Assembly (NCBI GenBank): GCA_913054135.1
Contig: CAJXJK010000003.1
Span: 1-64,000 of the forward strand
DNA from: an uncultured Flavobacteriales bacterium
GTDB taxonomy: Bacteria > Bacteroidota > Bacteroidia > Flavobacteriales_D > Crocinitomicaceae
Direction of reading: 5' to 3'
DNA length: 64,000 bases
How positions within the stretch are numbered: the stretch's first letter is position 1; each line of letters opens with the position of its first letter. A model generated the notes under the pieces. That model saw only the letters and a list, made by a program, of their open reading frames with translations, was not told the origin of the DNA and made no database searches. Positions 53,397 through 62,536 of this stretch are shown here, piece after piece. The translations under genes and the position numbers were made by a program.

Positions 53397-53404
53397 CAAA
53401 TTTA
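53397..53404 (-). promoter_or_regulatory. -7 promoter element TAAATTTG of the barrel gene
   Basis: Exact TAnnTTTG match that ends five bases before the ATG at 53391, predicting a leaderless or near-leaderless transcript. Confidence 0.45.
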
Positions 53405-53539
53405 ACTATTTTACTTGTCCTCTTAAATTTTGTTCTATGAGATGAGGATTTTCTTGGATAGAGGCTATCAGTTTACAAAATAGATGTTAGTTTTCTACAT
53501 TCAAAACGATCTTAATTAAGCGCCTATGATTTACAATTA

Positions 53540-53570
53540 TTGGTAAATCCATTAAGTAAACGTAAATTTA
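53540..53570 (+). promoter_or_regulatory. Promoter of the BNR-repeat gene (TTG-N20-TAAATTTA)
   Basis: The -7 box TAAATTTA (53563-53570) differs from TAnnTTTG at the last base only; TTG at 53540-53542 gives a 20-bp spacer. It lies 22 bases before the ATG at 53593. Confidence 0.5.
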
Positions 53571-53592
53571 TGCTTTAAGAATTCATCATGTT

Positions 53593-56355
53593 ATGAAATA
53601 CCTACTCTCTCTCTCAATCATTGCCCTACTAATTTCGTGTGGCAAAGAATCAAAAAATGAAGATTCAGCACAAGATGATTCTCAAGTGCCATCATTAGAC
53701 TATTTAATGTCAGAAGGGTCGAATACTTCGCCTTCAGACCGATATGGATGGGAACTTTCAAAATTGGCTGACCCTGAGACAGGTGAAATTCCGGCGAACA
53801 TGCGCCAAAAAGAATTAGCATTTGCATCAACTTTGCCTGCTCATCAATACAAAGCATTTAGCTGGGACGGAAGAGGACCTTATAACGTAGGTGGAAGAAC
53901 CAGAACCGTAGCGATTGATGTTTTAGACAGTGATGTTTGGATAGCAGCAGGAGTTTCAGGAGGAATTTGGAGATCACAAGATGGTGGCGAAAGTTGGTCA
54001 AATACAACTGACCCATTAGACATGCACTCGTATACAACAGTTGTTCAAGATACTAGATCTGGACATGAATCTACTTGGTATGCTGGTACCGGAGAGCATT
54101 ATGCCATTGTAAGTCAAACATCATTTCAAGCAAGATTTTCGGGTAATGGAATTATGAAAAGTACTGATAACGGAGCTAGTTGGGATTGGTTGACATCTAC
54201 TCAGTCAAATACACCTGAAACTTATTTGACAAATGGAGACATGGATTTCTCTTGGAGGTTAGTTACTGATCATACAAATTCAACCGAAGATGTTGTATTA
54301 GCGGCAGTTTTTAATGGAGTAAAAAGAAGTGCTGATGGCGGACAAACATGGGATGATGTGCTAGGTTTTGGAACTGGACCTTTCTCAGCTCCCAACTCAG
54401 ATTACCTTGACTTAGTTGTTACTCCTCTCGGGGTTTTCTATTGCTCAATCTCTTCTGACGGACCGAATAAAGGAATGTGGAGATCAGATGATGGTGGTTT
54501 GACTTGGACGAATGTTATTCCTTCAAGTGGATTCCCAACAAATTATGGGAGATTAGCAATTACTGTTAACCCAGAAGACGAAAATGTAGTTTGGTTTTTT
54601 GGTGTAGCAAATTCAGGAGAAGCTAATGGTCACGGACTTTATCGTTATGAATATTTATCAGGAGACGGAACAGGAGCCGGGGGGACTTGGGATGATCGAT
54701 CAGAAAATCTGCCAAATCAATCTTGTTATATAACTGAAATAGCTGCAGAAATTGGATTATTAAGTACCCAAAGTAATTTTGATGTTCACTTGACAATTCA
54801 TCCTGCTGATACCTCAGTAATGTACATTGCAGGAACCTCAATTTGGAGAAATCTTGATGGATTCACTCATGATTCTACAAACACATGGATTGGTGGTTAT
54901 CACTGTGATCCTCTACCATACAATGATATCAATTGGGGATTAAGTTATGAGAATCATCATCCTGATCAGCACTACCTAATGTTTCACCCTGATGACCCAA
55001 ATGTGTTGGTGAATTCAAATGATGGTGGAGTTTATAAAACAGTAGATAATATGGCAGATACTGTTGAGTGGGTTTCACTCAATAACGGATATATCACCAC
55101 ACAATTTTATGCAATAGCCATTGAGCCTGGAGTTAGCACTTCTGATGTTATCATTGGAGGATTACAGGATAATGGGACCTGGTTTACCAATAATACTCAA
55201 TCAGATTCTGCTTGGAAGTACATAGGTTCTGGTGATGGAATGTATTGCGCAATGACCAACGGACTTGATTATTACATTACCTGTTTACAGAGAGGAAAAA
55301 TGTTCTTGCAAGAGATTGATATTGACGGAAACCCGCAAGCAATTGAACGATTAGACCCAGAAGGAGGACCAACAACATATAATTGGGCGAACTCTTTAAA
55401 AATGGACCCTAATGATCATCACAGAATATTCTGGAACGGGAGAGATAGACTTTGGAGACTGGATGACATCAGTGCAGTGAGTATTTCAGGAGATAAGACA
55501 AACAAACATGATGTTGACTGGGTTGAAATGGATTCAACTGAAGCAGCACCTCAAGCGGGAATAATGACCGATATTGAAATGTGTAAAACAGCTGAAGGTA
55601 AAGTATGGTATGGGACATCAGATGCCTTTGTTTACAGAGTTGATAATGCCTATGAGACTTCAGGGTCAGCTCAATTAGTAGATATTAGTTCAGATGATTT
55701 TCCAAATGATGCACATGTTTCATGCGTATCTGTGAATCCTTTTGATGAGAGAGACATCATTGTGACATTTGCAAATTATAATATCCCTTCAGTTTGGCTA
55801 ACGAATGATGGAGGAGAAACTTGGTCTGATATATCAGGAAACATTGAAGAGAATGCAGATGGAACTGGGTCGGGACCGGCAGTGTTTTGGGCTGAATATT
55901 ATATAGACGGAACCTTATTTATTGGAACATCAACTGGTCTTTATACAACAAATTTCCCGGATGGCTTAAACACAGTTTGGACATTAGAAACAGGTATTGG
56001 AAATGTAAGTGTTGACCACATGGATTTTAGAACGCATGACGGATTCTTTGTAGTAGGAACGCATGGTCAAGGAGTTTACTCAACTCATTTGAATCCTGGT
56101 TTTGTTGGTGAGGATGTTGTTGAACAAGAAACAATTCTGGTTTATCCAACAATTTCAAATGATGTGGTCAATGTTGTGACACCAATAGATGCTCATACGA
56201 TAGAGGTTTATAATTTACAAGGTCAAAAGGTGTTAACGACATCAATTAAGAACACTCAGAACAACATCAATATTATGTCACTGAGAGCTGGCTCTTATAT
56301 AGTTGTAGCCAAGTCTGATAGCCAAAAATGGACACAGAAGGTTGTTAAGAGGTAA
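53593..56355 (+). CDS. VPS10/BNR-repeat surface protein with lipobox and T9SS sorting domain
   Basis: The 920-residue protein starts with a lipoprotein signal (LLISC, Cys at about 16), followed by a Ser/Asp linker. Its body is a sortilin/BNR beta-propeller with recurring asp-box motifs (SQDGGESWSN, STDNGASWDW, SADGGQTWDD, SDDGGLTWTN, TNDGGETWSD). The last ~80 residues form a T9SS sorting domain (ILVYPTISNDVVNVV .. LRAGSYIVVAKSDSQKWTQKVVKR). Similar proteins bind or degrade glycans, but no sialidase active site is visible. Having both a lipobox and a T9SS tail is unusual and leaves the final location uncertain. Confidence 0.87.
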   Translation: MKYLLSLSIIALLISCGKESKNEDSAQDDSQVPSLDYLMSEGSNTSPSDRYGWELSKLADPETGEIPANMRQKELAFASTLPAHQYKAFSWDGRGPYNVGGRTRTVAIDVLDSDVWIAAGVSGGIWRSQDGGESWSNTTDPLDMHSYTTVVQDTRSGHESTWYAGTGEHYAIVSQTSFQARFSGNGIMKSTDNGASWDWLTSTQSNTPETYLTNGDMDFSWRLVTDHTNSTEDVVLAAVFNGVKRSADGGQTWDDVLGFGTGPFSAPNSDYLDLVVTPLGVFYCSISSDGPNKGMWRSDDGGLTWTNVIPSSGFPTNYGRLAITVNPEDENVVWFFGVANSGEANGHGLYRYEYLSGDGTGAGGTWDDRSENLPNQSCYITEIAAEIGLLSTQSNFDVHLTIHPADTSVMYIAGTSIWRNLDGFTHDSTNTWIGGYHCDPLPYNDINWGLSYENHHPDQHYLMFHPDDPNVLVNSNDGGVYKTVDNMADTVEWVSLNNGYITTQFYAIAIEPGVSTSDVIIGGLQDNGTWFTNNTQSDSAWKYIGSGDGMYCAMTNGLDYYITCLQRGKMFLQEIDIDGNPQAIERLDPEGGPTTYNWANSLKMDPNDHHRIFWNGRDRLWRLDDISAVSISGDKTNKHDVDWVEMDSTEAAPQAGIMTDIEMCKTAEGKVWYGTSDAFVYRVDNAYETSGSAQLVDISSDDFPNDAHVSCVSVNPFDERDIIVTFANYNIPSVWLTNDGGETWSDISGNIEENADGTGSGPAVFWAEYYIDGTLFIGTSTGLYTTNFPDGLNTVWTLETGIGNVSVDHMDFRTHDGFFVVGTHGQGVYSTHLNPGFVGEDVVEQETILVYPTISNDVVNVVTPIDAHTIEVYNLQGQKVLTTSIKNTQNNINIMSLRAGSYIVVAKSDSQKWTQKVVKR

Positions 56356-56373
56356 GGTGCTTCGCTTTGTATT

Positions 56374-56739
56374 TCAGGGTGATTTGAAGGTTGATAATTC
56401 TGGTGAGAATTTCATCTCATACTTCCCTGGCAACATCATTATAATTTTACATTTACACGACTGTTGTTCTTCATCATTATCTAAAAACACAACTTTTCTC
56501 TTATAGATTTTTCTCGTTGGAACACCTCCCAAATCTACCTTTCCAATTGAAAAATTAATGTCAATGTTTCCGGTCATACTCTTTGACTCCACAAATTCAA
56601 AATCAAACTTTTTAAGCTCAATTTCTAATATGTCTTCAAAAGTCGGGTTGTTATGTAAGCTTCTTTTCGGAAGAATCACAAAGTAAAAAATGAGGCCAAC
56701 AACCAAAGAACCAAGCCAAATAATCAAACTTCCATCCAT
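56374..56739 (-). CDS. Small membrane-anchored protein of unknown function
   Basis: A 121-residue protein with one N-terminal transmembrane helix (about 4-24) and a charged cytosolic or periplasmic domain containing two Cys (QQSCKCKII). It is five bases downstream of the AlkD-like gene and probably co-transcribed. Function unknown. Confidence 0.65.
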   Translation of the reverse strand: MDGSLIIWLGSLVVGLIFYFVILPKRSLHNNPTFEDILEIELKKFDFEFVESKSMTGNIDINFSIGKVDLGGVPTRKIYKRKVVFLDNDEEQQSCKCKIIMMLPGKYEMKFSPELSTFKSP

Positions 56740-56744
56740 AAACT

Positions 56745-57419
56745 TTACAAATATTTACTTCCTTCTCTAATCGATAAATTGGAGAGTTTACTTCTGTGTT
56801 CTTCAATAAAATCTTCAATCACTTCGGGATGTTTTTTGGAGTACTCCCGCAACAACCAGCCAATTGCCTTATTGATGAAAAACTCAGTTGATCCAACCAA
56901 GCGCAAAATGGTTTCGAACATATAAGGAATATCGGCATCATCTTTTTGTTTCAAATGTAAAAGCAATGATGATCTTTTAAGCCAAATATTGTCAGAAGCC
57001 ACACATTTATCAACCCAAGCATTTCTCTCTTGAGGAAACTTATCAAAATAGATTTTTAGAATTTTTGGAGCCAGGAAATCAATTGTATCCCACCAAGAGT
57101 TTCGGATGATTAAAGATTCAATAAAAGCCAAATCTTCTTTCTCAAGGGTCTTTTTCGCAATCTTAAAAAAGAGTTCTTGGGCAATGTAATGAAACTCTCT
57201 TTGTGGTTGCTGCCAAAGTAACTCAATGAGCAAATAAAGATCTGCTTTGGGCTCTTTTGGTAGCTCCTTTAAAAATGGTTTAGATAATTCTCGCCTAATG
57301 GGTGAAACAAGGCCATAATAGTCAAATTGGCCACGCATGTAATCAGACATTTGTTGTCTTCTCTCTTCGTTTTTAGCCGACTCAAAAGCAGACCTAATTT
57401 CTTCTAAAACGATTCTCAT
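56745..57419 (-). CDS. AlkD-like DNA alkylation repair protein
   Basis: The 224-residue all-helical HEAT-like protein has the family features RREFHYIAQELF-like WQQPQREFHYIAQ, IIRNSWWDTIDFLAP (with the catalytic-type Asp in SWWDTID), WLKRSSLLLHLKQK, and FFINKAIGWLLREYSKKHP. AlkD family members excise alkylated purines. It is four bases downstream of the membrane-protein gene and five upstream of the small anchored protein. Actual glycosylase activity is inferred. Confidence 0.85.
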   Translation of the reverse strand: MRIVLEEIRSAFESAKNEERRQQMSDYMRGQFDYYGLVSPIRRELSKPFLKELPKEPKADLYLLIELLWQQPQREFHYIAQELFFKIAKKTLEKEDLAFIESLIIRNSWWDTIDFLAPKILKIYFDKFPQERNAWVDKCVASDNIWLKRSSLLLHLKQKDDADIPYMFETILRLVGSTEFFINKAIGWLLREYSKKHPEVIEDFIEEHRSKLSNLSIREGSKYL

Positions 57420-57423
57420 TTAT

Positions 57424-58119
57424 TTAAAAAGCGATATAGTTAAGTTCAATATCTACACTTTGTTTGTTCGCCAATTTCACATTGATTGATTTTTTCAACG
57501 CTTTGTACTCGTCTTCAGTTAATGGATTCATATAAACGTCAGCCGTGCGGTCATCATCACTGTACTCAAAATGTTTGAAGTTGGGCATTGGGCTCAAGTA
57601 CTTTGTTAATTCTGCCTCAACAATCACGGGTTCAACCTCAGCTATGTATTTATCAAACTCTTCAATGGTATGCAGATTCTCAACACTCTCTCTATCATTC
57701 AGCTTACGTTTCAAGTTTTTAGCTTGCAAAAGCAAGTCTAATAAATCATGAAAGAATTTAGACCCTAAACTCAAGAACACCCCCGCTAAAAGGCATCCAA
57801 AAATATCATAAACGCCATCCCAGAAGAAATGGTACTTATAGCCCAAGTCGGCCCAGCCTAATTTGAAGGTCGGGTCATGAATTTGAAAAATAGAAGCTCT
57901 TGTAGCCAATGCAATGATCATCCCAATAATCAATGCCATGAGCTGTACCTCTCTCATTTTTAATTCGCCTGGATCTTCAGTTTCTTTTGATCCATATTTA
58001 AATATCATGCAAAAGCTTTTAAACCAACTAGTGGGTCTAACTTTTACCAAATTGGTAATTCTCTCTGTAATCAAACTCAAGATGAGCAATACAAATACGA
58101 CTTGAATAATTGCGTCCAT
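57424..58119 (-). CDS. Membrane protein of unknown function
   Basis: A 231-residue protein with about four transmembrane helices (3-18, 57-76 and 103-122 are clear) and a soluble, acidic C-terminal domain. I do not recognise it. It lies two bases after the stop of the YdjC-like gene and four before the AlkD-like gene, so it is in the same operon. Confidence 0.65.
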   Translation of the reverse strand: MDAIIQVVFVLLILSLITERITNLVKVRPTSWFKSFCMIFKYGSKETEDPGELKMREVQLMALIIGMIIALATRASIFQIHDPTFKLGWADLGYKYHFFWDGVYDIFGCLLAGVFLSLGSKFFHDLLDLLLQAKNLKRKLNDRESVENLHTIEEFDKYIAEVEPVIVEAELTKYLSPMPNFKHFEYSDDDRTADVYMNPLTEDEYKALKKSINVKLANKQSVDIELNYIAF

Positions 58120-58121
58120 AA

Positions 58122-59237
58122 TTAAAGCTCTTTAAAGGTGATGTAATTAAGTGATAAACTTGTTTTAAATGAAGACCAATCAATGGCTTTGATCATTGTT
58201 AATTCTCTTTTTCTTGTTTCAAAATATCCGGCATTGATGCCATGAATATCATTTTCATCATCAAAATTATCTAATCCAACCAAAAGCGGATCGAGTTCTC
58301 CTGAATCCGCCAAATGAAAAATTAACTCCATTGAAAGTCCGCCTGATTTTGCCTTCTCTTCATACATTCTTTCAAGCTTGTCAAACTTTTTCTTCCCGGC
58401 CTTTTCTGCCGTTTTATTCTGAGCATCTTTAATGTTCTCAGTCCTTTTGCCTGTTTTGAATTGCTTGAGTGAATGATCAACGACCTTTATACCAACATCT
58501 TCATTGAATTCTTCAAAAAGTTCTTTATCACAGGCCCCATAAAGATATTCGCAAAGCACGTCAGTACTTTTCAAATTCAAATGAGTCGCAAAACTCATCC
58601 TCTTAATAATATTCCCATATGAGGTTTGAGGGAACTTTCGCCACATACCTAATTTAGCTCCTCTCCTTGCTGCTCCGCTTAAAAACTTTTCATCATAATC
58701 AGGTAAGTCATCAATTTTATGAAATTTTCTGAACCAAGACATTGGAGTTCTAATCGGAATCTTCTTCTCAGCAGCAACTGCCGCGTAAGCTTCGAACATT
58801 CCTTTGTTGTAGTAAACGATATTATGATGATTGGCTATGTGATCAATGTTCTCGACTCCGATTAGTTTGCTCAATCTAATTATTTGGTCATTAAGTTCTC
58901 TACTGACATCTACATCCTTAATTTTATTGAAAGGATAATAATTGAATGTTCTAAAAGTATTGCCTACCTCTAAAAGAGTTGAGTTATGCCCAGGGTTTTC
59001 ATTGGCTGTTTGCCCTGAAGTAATGCAAAAATGTAAGCCAATTCCAAATTCAAAACCTTTATCCTTCAGTTCTTTTTGAAGTACTAATAATTTTTCTACT
59101 CTTTCTTTATAGTGAGGGTGCGTGACGATCACCGAAACTGTAGTTAAGCTTTTAGCACGTAACGCTTTTAGTATCCCATTATCAATGAGATTACAAACGC
59201 CGTAGTCGTCTGCAGTTTTGATTACTTGATTATTCAT
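58122..59237 (-). CDS. YdjC/ChbG-HpnK-like deacetylase
   Basis: The 371-residue protein has the family's metal-binding features: KTADDYG (Asp pair) near residue 7, GLHFCITSG and HIANHHNI. The family deacetylates N-acetylated sugars (chitooligosaccharides) or related lipids. It is the first gene of a four-gene operon with two membrane proteins and AlkD. Substrate unknown. The C-terminal half is unusually long, with a charged region around 260-300. Confidence 0.8.
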   Translation of the reverse strand: MNNQVIKTADDYGVCNLIDNGILKALRAKSLTTVSVIVTHPHYKERVEKLLVLQKELKDKGFEFGIGLHFCITSGQTANENPGHNSTLLEVGNTFRTFNYYPFNKIKDVDVSRELNDQIIRLSKLIGVENIDHIANHHNIVYYNKGMFEAYAAVAAEKKIPIRTPMSWFRKFHKIDDLPDYDEKFLSGAARRGAKLGMWRKFPQTSYGNIIKRMSFATHLNLKSTDVLCEYLYGACDKELFEEFNEDVGIKVVDHSLKQFKTGKRTENIKDAQNKTAEKAGKKKFDKLERMYEEKAKSGGLSMELIFHLADSGELDPLLVGLDNFDDENDIHGINAGYFETRKRELTMIKAIDWSSFKTSLSLNYITFKEL

Positions 59238-59379
59238 AGAGGCTGAGGTTCAGGTCAACGCTAGCAAGATAGCAATTAATATCATTACCAATTTGCCACG
59301 AATTTCAGCCATATTAAATCGAATAATAAACGCCGAAATAAATCAGCCGAAATCATCTTTTGTTTGGCTAGATTAAAGC

Positions 59380-60033
59380 ATGAAATTGACATTTAGCACA
59401 CTATTATTGATAGCCATATTGACCTTAAGTTGTTCTCCTAAAGTTGAAACGGAGCACATACAAAAGCAAAAGTTTGACTCCCTTTATTATCCAGAACAAA
59501 AAGTAAAACTTGAGGAGGATGAAGGAGTTTTTGGGCCATTTGAAGATGCCAAATTCAAGCTTGACTATTATCACAATGAAGGCTATTCAACCGGAAATAG
59601 ATATTGGTATGAAATAATCATAATTGATAGTATGGTGGAGCTTTATTTTGATTCCCCACAAAATGACGATTGGAATAATGTTCATTATCATAAATCCTTC
59701 ATTTTGGACGAAAATGAGACTAAAATGATCAAAAACAAGATAAAAATGGCCGATTTAGATCAAAAATCAGAAGGTTTTCCTGAATGGCGTGATTGGTCGG
59801 GAAGTGGTTATGGTGAAAATAGATTAATCATTGAATCTGAAGATGTGAATGTTGCGGGCGGTATGATTTACAACAATATTTTTAATGATGACGAAGATTT
59901 TGAAAGCAGCATATCAGAAGACATGAAAGCTTCTTCATCCATTTCAGGAAATTACGAATCACTATTTAAAGAGCTTGAAAAACTATTTGATAGCCTTCCT
60001 TTTTTATTGGAGGATAAGAATAGGAGCTACTGA
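59380..60033 (+). CDS. Lipoprotein of unknown function
   Basis: A 217-residue lipoprotein (lipobox LSC at MKLTFSTLLLIAILTLSC). The mature region is acidic with aromatic motifs such as YYHNEGYSTGNRYWYEI and WRDWSGSGYGENRL. No family is recognised. Its stop and the stop of the convergent glycosyltransferase are separated by a single base. Confidence 0.7.
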   Translation: MKLTFSTLLLIAILTLSCSPKVETEHIQKQKFDSLYYPEQKVKLEEDEGVFGPFEDAKFKLDYYHNEGYSTGNRYWYEIIIIDSMVELYFDSPQNDDWNNVHYHKSFILDENETKMIKNKIKMADLDQKSEGFPEWRDWSGSGYGENRLIIESEDVNVAGGMIYNNIFNDDEDFESSISEDMKASSSISGNYESLFKELEKLFDSLPFLLEDKNRSY

Positions 60034-60034
60034 T

Positions 60035-61747
60035 TTAATTTGGGACTTCGTTAGACTCAGTTAGCACACTTTCTCTCTTATAAAATTTGTATCCACCCTT
60101 TGTATAAAGCAGCTTGATGTATTCAATATTATCAAGTTCTTCATGCTGGATTTTAGTGACCAAATAAGCATCATGTTCAATATCACCATAAAGCAAAAAC
60201 AATTTCACTTCTTGTTCTAATGGTGCATATAACACTGGCTCATTATTAAACTTCTCTGCTCTCATTTTCAAATGAGCATTAGGTGATTCTGGCTGCTGGA
60301 AGTAAAAGTATTGGGCATAACTCTTAAACCCAATAGGCGAAACATACACTTCTTGGCCCTGTAAATCCTCATAAAACTCAATCATTGGAGCTTGAGAATA
60401 ACCTTCAATTTTTTTAACTACAAAAATCATGGTTAAAGACATGGTCAATGAGATGAGCACGGCTTTAAACTGTAAGGCTTTAACCAGTTTTCCTTCTTTC
60501 CAAAAACGCATGAAAAGGATAATACCTGTCACAAACACTACGGCAATCAGAGGTTCAAAACCTGTCCAACTCACATCAGGATTATTAAACCCAGCAACCG
60601 CAAAAGGATCTTTTATATAAGGTGAAATGGATTCATTGAAGATGCCTACCATTGGAAGTACTGCAAATGCAATTGCTAAAAATGAAGCTAAAAAGACATA
60701 AACCCATCTTGTCCATTTTTTGAATTCTTCCCACTTCATTTCATGAATCACAATAGCAGATAAAAACGAAAGTGGCAGATAAGTCATTGATGAATAATGT
60801 ACAATCTTGGTAGTCGCTATTGAGAAAATGATCATCACCACCCAAAACAAAATCGTCCACCATTGTTCTAATTCAGAATCTCTTTTGCGTTTTATCAAAG
60901 ATGGCAGGGCTAAGGCAGATAGAGGGAAAACTCCCAAAAAGACGACAATGAAATGATAGTAAAATGGTTGCTCATGCCCAGCTACTCCTTGTGAAAAGAG
61001 CTCAATTTGATAGTTGATGAACTCTACTAAAAACCAGGGTCCGTTATTAATGACTTCGGCCCCAAACCACAAAAAGGAAACTGCAAATACACTTAAAGCG
61101 AAGATGATGAACTGCTTGAATGTTGGCAGAATCTTGAATTTCTTAACAACAATAAAAACTAAGAATGTCACGAACACCAACAAGAAGCCTACCGGACCTT
61201 TCGTTAAAATTGCTAATCCGCAAAAGATACCCGCCCAAAGAGCCCTTTTGTTCTTTAACTCAACTTCAGTAAGCGCTTTGAATAAATAATAGGTAGATAG
61301 AAATATGAATAGATTAAATATTGGATCAATAATCGCCGATCTGAAATAAATTTGAGGTAGAAACGAGACTAGATATAACAAGGCCCAAATGGTTCCGAAA
61401 CGTTCGCTTTTCTCCTTTTTACCTAAAAAGTAAATCACGATAATCGTGATGACGCCTGCAAGGGCGTTAGGAAAGCGGGCACCAAATTCGTTGATTCCGA
61501 AAGTGTGCATAGATAAGGATTGCAACCAAAAGAATAAAGGAGGCTTCTCCCAAAAGGGTGAGAAGTTAACCTGAACTTGAAAGTAATCGCCTGTGGCCAT
61601 CATCTCTCTTGCAGATTCAGCAAAGTTAATTTCATCCCAATCAAACAGATGAACAAGACCAATAGTAGGAATAAAAGCAAGTGCCGCAACAATTACTAGA
61701 AACCTGAAATTCTTTGATTCTTTAAATTCTGAAAAGAGGAGGCGCAT
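60035..61747 (-). CDS. GT39-family (ArnT-like) membrane glycosyltransferase
   Basis: A 570-residue protein with about ten transmembrane helices and the GT39/ArnT signature WDEINFAESAREMMATGDYFQVQVNFSPFWEKPPLFFWLQ near the N-terminus, which carries the conserved Asp-Glu, followed by NALAGVITIIVIYFLG. GT39 enzymes move a sugar from a polyprenyl-phosphate donor to a lipid or protein acceptor. Its start overlaps the stop of the upstream GT2 gene by one base (TAATG), so the GT2 enzyme likely makes the donor. Sugar and acceptor are unknown. Confidence 0.87.
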   Translation of the reverse strand: MRLLFSEFKESKNFRFLVIVAALAFIPTIGLVHLFDWDEINFAESAREMMATGDYFQVQVNFSPFWEKPPLFFWLQSLSMHTFGINEFGARFPNALAGVITIIVIYFLGKKEKSERFGTIWALLYLVSFLPQIYFRSAIIDPIFNLFIFLSTYYLFKALTEVELKNKRALWAGIFCGLAILTKGPVGFLLVFVTFLVFIVVKKFKILPTFKQFIIFALSVFAVSFLWFGAEVINNGPWFLVEFINYQIELFSQGVAGHEQPFYYHFIVVFLGVFPLSALALPSLIKRKRDSELEQWWTILFWVVMIIFSIATTKIVHYSSMTYLPLSFLSAIVIHEMKWEEFKKWTRWVYVFLASFLAIAFAVLPMVGIFNESISPYIKDPFAVAGFNNPDVSWTGFEPLIAVVFVTGIILFMRFWKEGKLVKALQFKAVLISLTMSLTMIFVVKKIEGYSQAPMIEFYEDLQGQEVYVSPIGFKSYAQYFYFQQPESPNAHLKMRAEKFNNEPVLYAPLEQEVKLFLLYGDIEHDAYLVTKIQHEELDNIEYIKLLYTKGGYKFYKRESVLTESNEVPN

Positions 61748-62490
61748 TATAATCCCTTAAATATCTTTGCTTTCATCCCCAATTTAGAGAAAAAATATTG
61801 CATTGATACTTTCATTACGCCTAAGCCATAAACTGAACTTCGCTTAAAATTGATTGAAGATGCCTCTTCAAAGTATTTTGTAGGACAAGTAATCTCGGCT
61901 ATTTCATGTCCTTTATAAAGGATTTGTGCTAAGAACTGATTGTCAAACACAAAATCTTCTGAATTCTCATTGTAATGAATCCCCTCTAACACCTCTCTAG
62001 AGTAGGCTCTGTAACCCGTATGATACTCTGAAAGCTTTTGACGCATCCAAAAGTTTTGAAAAAACGTTAGAAAACGATTGGCAATCCATTTATACCTTGG
62101 CATTCCGCCTTTTAGCGCTCCCTTTCCAAGAATTCTAGATGCAATCACGCAAGGGTAAACATCATTGGCAATTAAGGATACCATTGGCACAATCAACTGC
62201 GGGGTGTATTGATAATCTGGGTGTACCATTATTATAATGTCTGCTCCTACTTCTAGGGCTTTATTATAACATGATTTTTGATTACCACCATAACCACGAT
62301 TTGTTTCATGGACTATTACATGGTTAATACCTAATTTCTTTGCTAATTCAACCGTATCATCAGTTGATCTGTCGTCAGTCAAAATCACCTCATCAACTAC
62401 ATCCAAAGGAATTTCCCTGTACGTTTTTTCTAAGGTTTTGCCTGCATTATATGCTGGCATAATTACCGCAACTTTTTTACCGTTAATCAT
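61747..62490 (-). CDS. GT2-family glycosyltransferase (polyprenyl-phosphate sugar synthase type)
   Basis: The 247-residue GT2 enzyme has AVIMPAYNAGKTLEKT, the TDDRSTDDTVELA nucleotide-sugar motif and ADIIIMVHPDYQYTP. No C-terminal membrane domain is present, which fits dolichol-phosphate-mannose-synthase-like enzymes. It is coupled to the GT39 gene, presumably supplying polyprenyl-phosphate-linked sugar to it. Substrate unknown. Confidence 0.87.
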   Translation of the reverse strand: MINGKKVAVIMPAYNAGKTLEKTYREIPLDVVDEVILTDDRSTDDTVELAKKLGINHVIVHETNRGYGGNQKSCYNKALEVGADIIIMVHPDYQYTPQLIVPMVSLIANDVYPCVIASRILGKGALKGGMPRYKWIANRFLTFFQNFWMRQKLSEYHTGYRAYSREVLEGIHYNENSEDFVFDNQFLAQILYKGHEIAEITCPTKYFEEASSINFKRSSVYGLGVMKVSMQYFFSKLGMKAKIFKGL

Positions 62491-62536
62491 TGAGCGACTT
62501 CAAAATTAGATGGCAAATATAAACAAGATAAAATTG

